Assembly (NCBI GenBank): GCA_016283575.1
Contig: JAEEND010000028.1
Span: 45,268 to 109,267, forward strand
Direction: 5' to 3'
DNA length: 64,000 bases
Source of the DNA: Lachnospiraceae bacterium
GTDB taxonomy: Bacteria > Bacillota > Clostridia > Lachnospirales > Lachnospiraceae
Under the pieces are notes generated by a model. That model had not been told where the DNA came from. It ran no database searches and was given only the letters and a program-made list of their open reading frames with translations. This document shows, one piece after another, positions 19,668 to 29,563 of this stretch (position 1 is the first letter of the stretch; every line of letters starts with the position of its first letter). A program made the position numbers and the translations under genes.

Positions 19668-21574
19668 AAAATAACATGACAATAATACTTACGGTAGTTG
19701 CTGCGCTTTTATGCACGGTAATCCTATCTGTAGTGTTTTTTTATGTTTTAAATAAAAGACCCGGGAACAGGACATTCTATATCGATTCTTTTGCAGGAAA
19801 TGATGATAATACGGGCTTATCTAAGAATAAACCCTGGAAATCGCTTGAAAAAATTAATGAAACCACATTTGAACCCGGAGATGTAATCTTACTTAAGGCT
19901 GACAGCTTTTTTCAAGGAACCCTCCATCCTCTCGGTAACGGAGCTGAGGGAATGCCCATCGTCATTGATATGTATGGCAAGGGAAACAGACCTGTAATTG
20001 ACGGTGGCGGTAAGGAAAGCGCCGTTACACTGAGGGGACAGCAGTTCTTTGAAATCAATCACTTGGAAGTGATAAATGACGCCGAAAAAGAAGGTAACAG
20101 ACGAGGCATTTTTATACAGGCCAATAAAGAGACAAAGCATATTTATATTAAGGATTGCTATATTCACAATGTGCGTGGAAACAATGATTTTCATACCGGA
20201 AAGCCCACGGGTGGAATTGTTATGATGGGTAACGGTCTCGGATATGCACGTTTTGATGATGTTTTAATTGAAAATAATGTAATAGATTATTGTGACAGAA
20301 CCGGTATTTATTTTGGCGACGGTTGCGGCTCAGGCAAGGATTTTGTAAATACAGATCTGGTAATAAGAAATAATTTCATCAATTATCCCGGCGGTGACGG
20401 TTCAATCATTCACTTTACCGACGGTGGTCTGATAGAGCATAACACCGTAAATACAACGGATAATGTAAGTATTCAGGTGTCAGCCGGTATCTGGCCCTGG
20501 TACTGTAAAGATACGGTTTTCCAATATAATGAAGGCTACGGCTGTAAATATTCTTTTGACTATGACGACGGTATGCCCTGGGATATTGACGGTGGCAATA
20601 AAAACTGCGTATACCAGTATAATTACAGCCATGATAATGACGGCGGTTCTGTTATGATATGTGCCGATTCAAGCTGCCCATCGGACGGCTCGATTATTCG
20701 CTATAATATAAGCCAGAATGACGGAGGCCGCGCCCTCACTCTTACAGGTCCTTCCAAGAACACCTATTATTACAACAACACCGTCTTTGTAAGAGAAGGA
20801 ATGTCCACAGATATGATAGGCGTTAATAATCTGGAAGGGGTTCATGAAAACCTGTATTGCTACAACAATATTTTCTATAACTTGGGAACGGGCGGATTCG
20901 ATATGGGAGAATCCGTAAATAATGATTTTGATTTTAATGTTTATTTCGGAGAAAAGACCTACAATGTTCCCGAGGATCAGCACGGAATTTACGATGATCC
21001 AAAGCTTGCAGCACCAGGCACCGCGGCAATCGGCAGAGACACAGCCGCAGGATACAGGCTTTTAAGCGATTCTCCATGCATTAATGCAGGACGTTTCATC
21101 GAAAACAATGGCGGCAAGGATTATTTCGGAAACATACTTGGAGGCGAAGGTACTATTGATATAGGAGCATGTGAATATGTAGAAATGCAATCGGAAGCGG
21201 TGATACTTAATAAATATATCGCAGATAATCACTTTGATATTGAGTCTTTTCCCATTGAGTACAGTGATTTTAAAGAGTCTTTGCGGCGCGAAAATAAAAG
21301 CAGGGAAGAGAAAATCAAGAAAGGAATTCCCGTGTACGGGTGTATTTCTTTTACGGAAGATACATATTTTACATATTTATTAAGTAATCTTTATTTACGT
21401 TGCGAGGATGCATATATAAAGGAGAATCTGCCCCTTGTAACAGAAGAGGAAGTGCTTTCTTTTTATAACAGAAAGAAGGCAAAGGGCTTTTCTATGAGTC
21501 TTGAATCCGCAAGAATTCCATTGATTCAGGAGCTTTTAAAACAAAAGTTCAAAGAAAGCCTTGCATTACGGTAA
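19664..21574 (+). CDS. Membrane-anchored right-handed parallel beta-helix repeat protein (pectate-lyase-like fold)
   Basis: N-terminal TM helix; YIDSFAGNDDNTGLSKNKPWKSLEKIN; repeated N/G-rich beta-helix coils; DIGACEY at the helix end. Confidence 0.82.
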   Translation: MKNNMTIILTVVAALLCTVILSVVFFYVLNKRPGNRTFYIDSFAGNDDNTGLSKNKPWKSLEKINETTFEPGDVILLKADSFFQGTLHPLGNGAEGMPIVIDMYGKGNRPVIDGGGKESAVTLRGQQFFEINHLEVINDAEKEGNRRGIFIQANKETKHIYIKDCYIHNVRGNNDFHTGKPTGGIVMMGNGLGYARFDDVLIENNVIDYCDRTGIYFGDGCGSGKDFVNTDLVIRNNFINYPGGDGSIIHFTDGGLIEHNTVNTTDNVSIQVSAGIWPWYCKDTVFQYNEGYGCKYSFDYDDGMPWDIDGGNKNCVYQYNYSHDNDGGSVMICADSSCPSDGSIIRYNISQNDGGRALTLTGPSKNTYYYNNTVFVREGMSTDMIGVNNLEGVHENLYCYNNIFYNLGTGGFDMGESVNNDFDFNVYFGEKTYNVPEDQHGIYDDPKLAAPGTAAIGRDTAAGYRLLSDSPCINAGRFIENNGGKDYFGNILGGEGTIDIGACEYVEMQSEAVILNKYIADNHFDIESFPIEYSDFKESLRRENKSREEKIKKGIPVYGCISFTEDTYFTYLLSNLYLRCEDAYIKENLPLVTEEEVLSFYNRKKAKGFSMSLESARIPLIQELLKQKFKESLALR

Positions 21575-21612
21575 TAATGATGTTATTATGCTTTTGTAAT
21601 AATGATTTGCTA

Positions 21613-21640
21613 AAGAGTGGACTTGAGAGAGCCCACTCTT
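21613..21640 (+). promoter_or_regulatory. Hairpin in rimP 5' leader
   Basis: AAGAGTGG ... CCACTCTT perfect 8-bp stem directly upstream of rimP. Confidence 0.6.
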
Positions 21641-21660
21641 GTTGCGTTCAGGAGAAAAAT

Positions 21661-22125
21661 ATGTCAAAAAGAGAGACTTATGTAGAAAAAGCTACAGCAC
21701 TTCTCGAACCCATTGTAAAGAACCTGAATCTTGAGATTTACGATGTTGAATTCGTAAACGAAGCAGGGGAATGGTATTTGAGAGCCTACATCGACAAGGA
21801 AGGCGGCGTCACCATTGATGACTGCGAAGCCGTGTCGAGAGCCTGGTCCGACGAACTGGATAAAGATGAATTCATCGAGGAAGCATATTACCTCGAGGTA
21901 TCAAGTCCGGGACTGGGAAGAGCGCTTAAGAAAGATTCACACTTACAGAAATCCATCGGAGAATCCGTTGATGTGAAGCTCTTTAAGCCCATTGATAAGC
22001 AGAAAGAATTTACCGGAATCCTTAAAGGATTCACGGACAAAGAAATAACCCTTTCCGTAGACGGCAAGGATGTAACATTTTTAAGAACGGATATTGCATT
22101 AATTAAATTATCACTTGATTTCTAA
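21661..22125 (+). CDS. rimP: Ribosome maturation factor RimP
   Basis: LEIYDVEFVNEAGEWYLRAYIDKEGGVTIDDCEAVSRAWSDELD; position upstream of nusA. Confidence 0.93.
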   Translation: MSKRETYVEKATALLEPIVKNLNLEIYDVEFVNEAGEWYLRAYIDKEGGVTIDDCEAVSRAWSDELDKDEFIEEAYYLEVSSPGLGRALKKDSHLQKSIGESVDVKLFKPIDKQKEFTGILKGFTDKEITLSVDGKDVTFLRTDIALIKLSLDF

Positions 22126-22143
22126 GATGAAAGGATTAAAAAA

Positions 22144-23304
22144 ATGAACAAGGAATTAATGTTAGCATTGGACTTACTTGAAAAGGAAAAGCAGATCAGC
22201 AGAGAAGTATTGTTTGATGCTATCGAAAACTCACTTATTACCGCTTGTAAGAATCACTTCGGTAAAGCAGACAACGTAAAGGTTGAGATCAACAGAGAGA
22301 CCTGCGACTTTGTGGTTTATGCGGAAAAAGAAGTTGTGGAAGAGGTTGAAGATGATGTTCTTCAGATTTCCCTTGAAGATGCAAGAAAGATAAGCTCCAA
22401 GGCCAAGATCGGCGATATCGTAAAGGTTGATATCAAATCCAAAGAATTCGGCCGTATTGCAGCACAGAACGCTCGTAATGTGATCACACAGAAGATTCGT
22501 GAAGAAGAAAGAAGTGTTGTATATAACATTTATTATGAAAAAGAAAAGGATCTTGTTACAGGTATCGTACAGAGATATCAGGGTAAGAACATCTCCATCG
22601 ATTTAGGAAAGGCAGATGCCATTCTTACGGAAAGCGAACAGGTTAAGACTGAAAAATTCCGTCCTACCGAAAGAATCAAGCTTTTCGTTATCGAAGTAAA
22701 GAATACCAACAAGGGACCCAAGATCTTAGTATCCCGTACACATCCCGATCTTGTTAAGAGACTTTTCGAAGAAGAAGTTACCGAGATCAAGGATGGTACA
22801 GTTGAGATCAAGAGCATTGCCCGTGAAGCAGGTTCCAGAACCAAGATCGCCGTATGGTCCAATAACCCCAATGTTGACGCTGTGGGCGCATGCGTAGGTA
22901 TGAACGGCGCAAGAGTAAATGCCATTGTTGAAGAATTAAGAGGAGAAAAGATTGACGTAGTTAACTGGGATGAAAACCCCGGTAACCTCATCCAGAATGC
23001 TCTTTCTCCCGCTAAGATCGTTAACGTATTTGCAGATCCCGAAGAAAAGGTTGCAAAGGTTGTAGTTCCCGACTATCAGTTATCACTTGCCATCGGTAAG
23101 GAAGGTCAGAACGCTCGTCTTGCAGCAAGACTTACAGGCTACAAGATCGATATCAAGTCAGAGACCCAGGCTAAGGATGCTTACGGATTCAGACTTGAAG
23201 ACTACCTTGACGAAGATTACGAAGAATACGACGACGAAGCCGAATACGAAGAAGGCGCTGAATATGTTGATGAAGAAGGCGAAAATCCTTCTGAGGAAGC
23301 ATAA
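22144..23304 (+). CDS. nusA: Transcription termination/antitermination factor NusA
   Basis: S1/KH domains: VGACVGMNGARVNAIVEELRGEKIDVVNWDENP; acidic C-terminal tail. Confidence 0.95.
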   Translation: MNKELMLALDLLEKEKQISREVLFDAIENSLITACKNHFGKADNVKVEINRETCDFVVYAEKEVVEEVEDDVLQISLEDARKISSKAKIGDIVKVDIKSKEFGRIAAQNARNVITQKIREEERSVVYNIYYEKEKDLVTGIVQRYQGKNISIDLGKADAILTESEQVKTEKFRPTERIKLFVIEVKNTNKGPKILVSRTHPDLVKRLFEEEVTEIKDGTVEIKSIAREAGSRTKIAVWSNNPNVDAVGACVGMNGARVNAIVEELRGEKIDVVNWDENPGNLIQNALSPAKIVNVFADPEEKVAKVVVPDYQLSLAIGKEGQNARLAARLTGYKIDIKSETQAKDAYGFRLEDYLDEDYEEYDDEAEYEEGAEYVDEEGENPSEEA

Positions 23305-23306
23305 AA

Positions 23307-23573
23307 ATGGGAAAAACAATTCCAATGAGACTTTGTGTCGGATGTAATGAGATGCGCGATAAGAAAGATCTGATGCGTGTTGTAAAGGTTGCGGACGGTA
23401 CATTTTGTCTCGATTTTAAAGGTAAGATGAACGGCAGAGGTGCTTATATCTGCAAGAATAAGGATTGTCTCACCAAGGCTTGTAAGAATAAAGGCCTGGA
23501 GAGGTCCTTCAAGATGAGTATCCCCGCCGAGTTAACAGAGGCGTTATTAAAGGAGTTTGAAGTTTTTGAATAA
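23307..23573 (+). CDS. ylxR: YlxR family (DUF448) RNA-binding protein
   Basis: PMRLCVGCNEMRDKKDLMRVV, GRGAYICKNKDCL; nusA operon context. Confidence 0.92.
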   Translation: MGKTIPMRLCVGCNEMRDKKDLMRVVKVADGTFCLDFKGKMNGRGAYICKNKDCLTKACKNKGLERSFKMSIPAELTEALLKEFEVFE

Positions 23574-23871
23574 CAGGATTTTATCCATGTTGGGACTTTG
23601 CATGAAGGCAGGTAAGCTGAAAAGCGGAGAATTCGCCACGACGGAAGCTGTAAAGGCCGGTAAGGCATTTCTTGTTATCGTGGCAGCCGATGCATCGGAC
23701 AACACCAAAAATACGTTTACAAATATGTGTTCTTTTTACGAGGTTCCAATTTATATCTATGAAACAAAAGAAAATCTCGGTCGAGCCATCGGGAAAGAAC
23801 AGAGGTCCGGCATCGCTGTTTGTGATGAAGGCTTTTCAAAATCCTTGATAAATTACCTTAATGCCATATAA
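23557..23871 (+). CDS. ylxQ: L7Ae/L30e/S12e/Gadd45 family ribosomal protein (YlxQ)
   Basis: GLCMKAGKLKSGEFATTEAVKAGKAFLVIVAADASDNTKNTF. Confidence 0.9.
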   Translation: MKFLNNRILSMLGLCMKAGKLKSGEFATTEAVKAGKAFLVIVAADASDNTKNTFTNMCSFYEVPIYIYETKENLGRAIGKEQRSGIAVCDEGFSKSLINYLNAI

Positions 23872-23886
23872 ACCGGAGGAGAAAGC

Positions 23887-26700
23887 ATGGAAAAAATGAA
23901 AGTACATGAATTAGCTAAAGAACTTGATGTTCAAAGTAAAGATATATTGACATTCCTTAACGAGAAGGGAATCGAAGCAAAAGCCGCTCAGTCCAGCATT
24001 GATGAGGCTGCCGTTAAGATGGTAAAAGATAAATTCGGCAAGGCTTCCGCTCCTAAAAAGGAAGCAACGGAAGAAAAGAAGGCTGAAGTCGAAAAGAAGG
24101 CAGAAGCTCCAAAGGCTCAGCCCCAGCAGGCCCCCGCTCAGGATGATGCTCCCGTTAAGAAAAAGAAGATTATTTTCGTAAATAATCCTCATAACTCAAA
24201 GATTTCAGGTCAGCCCGGACAGAGACCCGCAGGTCAGAACCAGGGAGGACAGAGACCTTCAAACCAGAATCAGGGTGGACAGAGACGTGACGGACAGGGG
24301 CGTCCCACTATTTCAGGTGATGACTATACACATAAGATCATTAAGCCCCGTCTCGACAGAGTCATGAGACCCATTCCCGATAAGGAAGAGGCTGCTCCTG
24401 CTCCCGCAGCTGAAACAGTTAACAAGGAACCTGTTAAGGTTGTTATCGAAGAAGCTCCTCAGCAGAAGAGAGAATTCTTAAAGAGACCTCAGCAGGGTGA
24501 TAACAGAGATAACCGTAACGGTGACAGAAGAGGAAACGCTCAGGGCGTAAGACGCGAAGGTCAGGGTCGTCCCCAGGGCGGAGCATACAGAGACGATAAC
24601 GGCTTCAGAAAAGAGAGACCCACCGGTCAGAACGGTCAGAGACCTACAGGCGGAAGACCTTTCAACCAGGGCACAGGCATGGGCCAGGGTCGTCCCGCAG
24701 CAGGTTCTTTTGAAGCACCCGCACCCGGTAAGGGCAATGACAGAAGAGACGACAGACATAATAAAAAGAATTCTTTTGATCCTACCAAGGACGGCGACAG
24801 AAACAGACAGAATCGTCGTAATCAGGAAAAAGAAGGAAGAGGAAATAAGAACTACCTTCTTGAGGATGATGAAGAAACACTTGCAATGAAGAGAAGAACA
24901 GGCAAGTTTATTAAGCCTGAAAAGAAGCAGGAAGTTGAAGAAGAGCAGATCAAGGTAATTACAGTAGATGAGACAATCACCATCAAGGATCTTGCTACCA
25001 AGATGAAGATTCAGCCTGCGGCTATCGTAAAGAAACTCTTCCTTGAAGGTAAGATCGTAACCGTTAATGAAGAGATTACCTTTGAAGAAGCTGAAAATAT
25101 CGCTATTGACTACGAGATCATCTGTGAAAAAGAGGTTAAGGTGGATGCCATCGAAGAACTTCTTAAGGAAGAAGAAGAAAAAGAAGAAGATCTTGTCACA
25201 AGACCTCCCGTTGTCTGCGTAATGGGTCACGTTGACCACGGTAAAACATCACTTCTTGATGCCATCAGAAAGACCAATGTTACAGACCGTGAAGCAGGTG
25301 GTATTACACAGGCTATCGGTGCTTATACAGTAAGAATTGACGGAAGAGATATCACATTCCTCGATACTCCCGGACATGAAGCATTTACCGCAATGCGTAT
25401 GCGTGGTGCTAACTCCACCGATATCGCAGTGCTTGTTGTTGCTGCCGATGACGGTGTGATGCCTCAGACAGTTGAAGCTATCAATCATGCCAAGGCTGCA
25501 GGTGTAGAAATTATCGTAGCAGTAAACAAGATCGATAAGCCCGGCGCTAACCCCGATAAGGTTAAGCAGGAACTTACGGAATATGAATTGATCCCTACAG
25601 ACTGGGGCGGAACTACAGAATTTGTTAATATCTCCGCTAAGCGTGGAGATGGTATCGACGACTTACTTGAAACCATTCTTCTTACTGCGGATGTTATGGA
25701 ACTTAAGGCTAACCCCAATCGTAGAGCAAGAGGCCTTGTAGTAGAAGCCGAGCTTGATAAGGGCCGTGGTCCCGTTGCTACGATCCTTGTTCAGAAGGGT
25801 ACCTTAAAGGTTGGTGACTTCGTATCTGCAGGCGCATGCCACGGTAAAGTACGTGCCATGTTAAATGATAAGGGTAAATCCGTTAAGTCCGCAGGACCTT
25901 CAGTTCCTGTTGAGATCCTCGGCTTAAATGATGTTCCCAATGCAGGTGACGTATTTATCGCACATGAGAATGATAAGACTGCAAAGAGCTTTGCGGAAAC
26001 CTTCATTGCTCAGAACAAGGAAAACAAGTTAAAAGAAATCAAGGCTAAGATGTCCCTTGATGACTTATTCAGTAAGATTCAGGAAGGTAACCTTAAGGAA
26101 CTTAACCTTATTGTCAAGGCTGACGTTCAGGGTAGTGTGGAAGCGGTTAAACAGTCACTTCTTAAGCTTTCCAATGACGAAGTAATCGTTAAGGTTATCC
26201 ATGACGGCGTAGGTGCCATCAATGAATCCGACGTAACTCTTGCCAGCGCTTCCAATGCCATCATCATCGGATTTAACGTACGTCCCGATGCTATGGCTAA
26301 GAACACCGCTGAACAGGAAGGCGTAGACATCAGACTTTACAGAGTAATTTACCAGGCTATCGAAGATATCGAAGCTGCCATGAAGGGTATGCTTGATCCC
26401 GTATTTGAAGAAAAGGTTATCGGTCATGCTGAAATCCGTCAGATCTTCAAGGCTTCCCAGATTGGTAACATCGCAGGTTCCTACGTTCTTGACGGTATGT
26501 TCCAGAAGAACTGCAAGACCAGGATCAAGCGTGGTGATGAAGTTGTTTACGAAGGCTCCCTTGCTTCCCTTAAGAGATTTAAGGATGACGTCAAGGAAGT
26601 TAAAGCTGGATTCGAATGCGGTCTTGTATTTGAAGACTTTGATAAATTCGAAGAACTTGATATCGTAGAGGCTTACATCATGGTTGAAGTTCCCAGATAG
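23887..26700 (+). CDS. infB: Translation initiation factor IF-2
   Basis: G domain [41 protein letters not shown]; long R/G/Q-rich N-terminal extension. Confidence 0.97.
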   Translation: MEKMKVHELAKELDVQSKDILTFLNEKGIEAKAAQSSIDEAAVKMVKDKFGKASAPKKEATEEKKAEVEKKAEAPKAQPQQAPAQDDAPVKKKKIIFVNNPHNSKISGQPGQRPAGQNQGGQRPSNQNQGGQRRDGQGRPTISGDDYTHKIIKPRLDRVMRPIPDKEEAAPAPAAETVNKEPVKVVIEEAPQQKREFLKRPQQGDNRDNRNGDRRGNAQGVRREGQGRPQGGAYRDDNGFRKERPTGQNGQRPTGGRPFNQGTGMGQGRPAAGSFEAPAPGKGNDRRDDRHNKKNSFDPTKDGDRNRQNRRNQEKEGRGNKNYLLEDDEETLAMKRRTGKFIKPEKKQEVEEEQIKVITVDETITIKDLATKMKIQPAAIVKKLFLEGKIVTVNEEITFEEAENIAIDYEIICEKEVKVDAIEELLKEEEEKEEDLVTRPPVVCVMGHVDHGKTSLLDAIRKTNVTDREAGGITQAIGAYTVRIDGRDITFLDTPGHEAFTAMRMRGANSTDIAVLVVAADDGVMPQTVEAINHAKAAGVEIIVAVNKIDKPGANPDKVKQELTEYELIPTDWGGTTEFVNISAKRGDGIDDLLETILLTADVMELKANPNRRARGLVVEAELDKGRGPVATILVQKGTLKVGDFVSAGACHGKVRAMLNDKGKSVKSAGPSVPVEILGLNDVPNAGDVFIAHENDKTAKSFAETFIAQNKENKLKEIKAKMSLDDLFSKIQEGNLKELNLIVKADVQGSVEAVKQSLLKLSNDEVIVKVIHDGVGAINESDVTLASASNAIIIGFNVRPDAMAKNTAEQEGVDIRLYRVIYQAIEDIEAAMKGMLDPVFEEKVIGHAEIRQIFKASQIGNIAGSYVLDGMFQKNCKTRIKRGDEVVYEGSLASLKRFKDDVKEVKAGFECGLVFEDFDKFEELDIVEAYIMVEVPR

Positions 26701-26718
26701 TCTTAAGAAAGGCTCATT

Positions 26719-27078
26719 ATGAGAAAGAACAGCATTAAAAATATACGAATCAACGAAGAAGTATACAGAGAGCTTGCGAATATTATCCGCGGCGAAATTA
26801 AGGATCCCCGCCTTTCCCCCATGACATCAGTCGTGGCGGTGGAGGTGGCACCGGACCTTAAGACATGTAAAGCATATATCAGTGTTCTCGGTGATGAAGA
26901 AGCACAGAAATCTTCCTACATCGCATTAAAGAGCGCTGAAGGATTCATCAAGAATCAGCTTGCAAAAAGAATCAATCTTAGAAACACTCCTTCCATCAGA
27001 TTCATAATGGATAATTCTATTGAGTATGGTGTAAACATGTCAAAGATGATAGAGGATGTGAATAAGGACAATGCTTAA
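26719..27078 (+). CDS. rbfA: 30S ribosome-binding factor RbfA
   Basis: INEEVYRELANIIRGEIKDPRLSPMTSVVAVEVAPDLKTCKAYISVLG. Confidence 0.94.
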   Translation: MRKNSIKNIRINEEVYRELANIIRGEIKDPRLSPMTSVVAVEVAPDLKTCKAYISVLGDEEAQKSSYIALKSAEGFIKNQLAKRINLRNTPSIRFIMDNSIEYGVNMSKMIEDVNKDNA

Positions 27079-28024
27079 TTTAAGTAAAGAACTTGAAAAT
27101 GCCAAAACAATAGGTATCAGCGGTCATATTCGTCCCGATGGGGATTGTATCGGAAGCACCATGGCTTTGTATCTGTATCTTAAAAAGAATAAGCCCGATG
27201 CCAATATCCGTATATTCCTTGAAAAGCCCGCTGAAATCTTTTCCTGCATTAAAGATATCGAATGCGTGGAAGACGCACGGGAATGTAATGATGAATTCGA
27301 CTTTTTCTTCTGTCTTGACTGCAGTAAGGACAGGCTTGGTGATGCCGAGCACTTATTTGACAGCGCCAAAAAGACCGTAAATATCGATCATCACAGGACC
27401 AACGCAGGATGCGGAGATTTTAACTATATTAATGCGGATGCATCAAGCACAAGTGAGCTTGTATTTGAACTTCTCAATACGGAAAAACTCGATAAGGATA
27501 TTGCTGAGGCACTTTATATCGGCATTATCCATGATACAGGCGTGTTCCAGTATTCCAATACATCACCTCACACATTAAATATCGCCTCAGAACTTATTTC
27601 CTACGGATTTAATTTCCCGAGGCTCATTGAAGAGACGTTTTATCAGAAGACATATTTACAGACTCAGATCTTAGGCCGTGCACTCCTTGAGAGCATCATG
27701 GTGATGGACGGAAAGGTTGCGGTAAGCGTCATCGATCTTAAGATGATGGATTTCTACGGCGTGACGCCTCAGGACCTTGAAGGGATCGTAAATCAGTTAA
27801 GAAATATTAAAGGCGTGGATGTGGCTATATTCCTGTATCAGCTTCGCACTCTGGAATATAAGGTAAGTCTTCGCAGCAATGAAAATGTGGACGTATCCAA
27901 GGTATGTGCCTACTTTGGCGGTGGCGGACATATGAGAGCTGCAGGCTGTACACTTATGGGAACATCCCACGATATTGTAAACAACCTTACGAGAGAAATA
28001 GAAAAGCAATATAAAAACTCATGA
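27071..28024 (+). CDS. nrnA: DHH family bifunctional oligoribonuclease/PAP phosphatase NrnA
   Basis: GHIRPDGDCIGSTMALYLYLKK, NIDHHRTN, GGGGHMRAAGCTL. Confidence 0.92.
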   Translation: MLNLSKELENAKTIGISGHIRPDGDCIGSTMALYLYLKKNKPDANIRIFLEKPAEIFSCIKDIECVEDARECNDEFDFFFCLDCSKDRLGDAEHLFDSAKKTVNIDHHRTNAGCGDFNYINADASSTSELVFELLNTEKLDKDIAEALYIGIIHDTGVFQYSNTSPHTLNIASELISYGFNFPRLIEETFYQKTYLQTQILGRALLESIMVMDGKVAVSVIDLKMMDFYGVTPQDLEGIVNQLRNIKGVDVAIFLYQLRTLEYKVSLRSNENVDVSKVCAYFGGGGHMRAAGCTLMGTSHDIVNNLTREIEKQYKNS

Positions 28025-28923
28025 CAAACGGATTAATAAACATCTATAAAGAAAAAGGATTCACATCCTTTGATGTGGTAGCGGTTTTACGCGGTATTTT
28101 CGGCCAGCGTAAGATCGGACATACCGGCACTCTTGACCCTAACGCCGAGGGTGTTCTGGTGGTTTGCCTTGGAAATGCAACAAAATTATGCGACATGCTG
28201 ACTGACAAGAAAAAGGAGTATGTCGCTACCTTTATGTTGGGGAAAAGAACGGATACTTTGGATATTACAGGTGAGGTGCTTGAAGAGCGCCCTGTTAAAG
28301 CTGACGTTAACGAAGTAAAGAAAGCGATCCTTTCTTTTGTCGGAGGCTATGACCAGATCCCTCCCATGTATTCGGCCAAGAAAATAAACGGGCAGAAGCT
28401 TTATGACATGGCACGTTCGGGGGCTGTGATAGAGAGAAAGGCAGTGCCGGTTGAAATATATGATATAGAGATTCTTGAAATGAATCTTCCAGAAGTAAAG
28501 ATTAAAGTGTCCTGCGGAAAGGGAACTTATATAAGATCTTTATGTGAGGATATCGGCGCAAAATGCGGTGAGCTTGCTGTCATGACGAGCCTTAAGCGCA
28601 TTGCCGTTAATGAATTTAATGCTGATGATTCATATACTTTAGATGATCTTAAAAAATATAAAGACGAAAACAGACTTTCAGAAACCGTGATCCCCACGGA
28701 CAAGGTCTTTTCAGAATTAAGACGAGCAACCGTATTACCTTCGAAGCGTAAGCTTATAGATAACGGGAATAAGCTTTTGCTTAGTGATACTGATATAGAT
28801 TTCCAAGTTGAAGACCTTGAAGAACTGAGAATATATAATGATGAAGAAAGATTTATGGGTATTTACCGCTTTGAAAAAGGCGACAACGTATTAAAGCCCT
28901 TTAAAATGTTTATTGGTGAATAA
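28021..28923 (+). CDS. truB: tRNA pseudouridine(55) synthase TruB
   Basis: GLINIYKEKGFTSFDVVAVLRG, KIGHTGTLDPNAEGVLVVCLGNATKL. Confidence 0.95.
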   Translation: MTNGLINIYKEKGFTSFDVVAVLRGIFGQRKIGHTGTLDPNAEGVLVVCLGNATKLCDMLTDKKKEYVATFMLGKRTDTLDITGEVLEERPVKADVNEVKKAILSFVGGYDQIPPMYSAKKINGQKLYDMARSGAVIERKAVPVEIYDIEILEMNLPEVKIKVSCGKGTYIRSLCEDIGAKCGELAVMTSLKRIAVNEFNADDSYTLDDLKKYKDENRLSETVIPTDKVFSELRRATVLPSKRKLIDNGNKLLLSDTDIDFQVEDLEELRIYNDEERFMGIYRFEKGDNVLKPFKMFIGE

Positions 28924-29469
28924 ATGATTATTTTTGACGGAACCAAAGAAATTGAATATGAAGGAAGGACCCGTGTAGCCATCGGCAAGTTCGACGGTAT
29001 TCATAAGGGACATCAGAAACTTATAAGCATCATCACGGATAAAACCATTGATAGTGACAAATCCCTTGTTTTTACCTTTACATATAAGTCTGAATACTAT
29101 TTAAACAAAGTGGAGCGGATCTTTTCGGAAGAAGAAAGGCGTAAGAAATTCGAAGCTTTAGGCGTTGACTTTCTTGTAGAATACGAGCTTAATGATGAAA
29201 CATCCAGGATGGAGCCCGAGGACTTTGCCCGCGTCATCCTTAAGGAAAGGCTTCATGCCAAAGAAATAGTATGCGGCCCCGATCTTTCTTTTGGTTATAA
29301 GGGACGCGGAAATGTGGAATTGCTTAGATCCATGGCGGAAGAGCTTGACTTAAAGATCACGGTCATCGAAAAGGTACAATATGAAGGCGAGGATATTTCC
29401 TCATCCAGAATCCGCAATGCTCTTAAAGAGGGCCATGAATATGATGCAAAAGTGATGTTAGGCGATTGA
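28924..29469 (+). CDS. ribF: RibF-type FMN adenylyltransferase domain protein lacking the riboflavin kinase domain
   Basis: VAIGKFDGIHKGHQKLI and ISSSRIRNALKEGHEYDAKVMLGD; only 181 aa; no RFK domain before the next gene. Confidence 0.85.
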   Translation: MIIFDGTKEIEYEGRTRVAIGKFDGIHKGHQKLISIITDKTIDSDKSLVFTFTYKSEYYLNKVERIFSEEERRKKFEALGVDFLVEYELNDETSRMEPEDFARVILKERLHAKEIVCGPDLSFGYKGRGNVELLRSMAEELDLKITVIEKVQYEGEDISSSRIRNALKEGHEYDAKVMLGD

Positions 29470-29501
29470 TTTTCGGGTTTTTTCTTATGACTTTTTAACT
29501 A

Positions 29502-29530
29502 TTGTTTAGGAACCTGTGATTTAATATAAT
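29502..29530 (+). promoter_or_regulatory. putative sigma-A promoter of Na/Pi cotransporter gene
   Basis: TTGTTT - 17 nt - TATAAT. Confidence 0.5.
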
Positions 29531-29563
29531 TGACAGTGTAGGGGAAAAGAAAGGTATTTTGGC

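Noticed and set aside
24200-24330. Possible tandem DNA repeat or CRISPR-like array (CAGAACCAGGGAGGACAGAGACC repeats)
   Set aside because: Imperfect, in-frame codon repeats inside infB encoding QNQGGQRP; no regular spacers
24478-25239. 253-aa antisense ORF on the minus strand across infB
   Set aside because: Low-complexity antisense (F/L/V/S-rich) product of a highly biased coding region; infB on the plus strand is unambiguous
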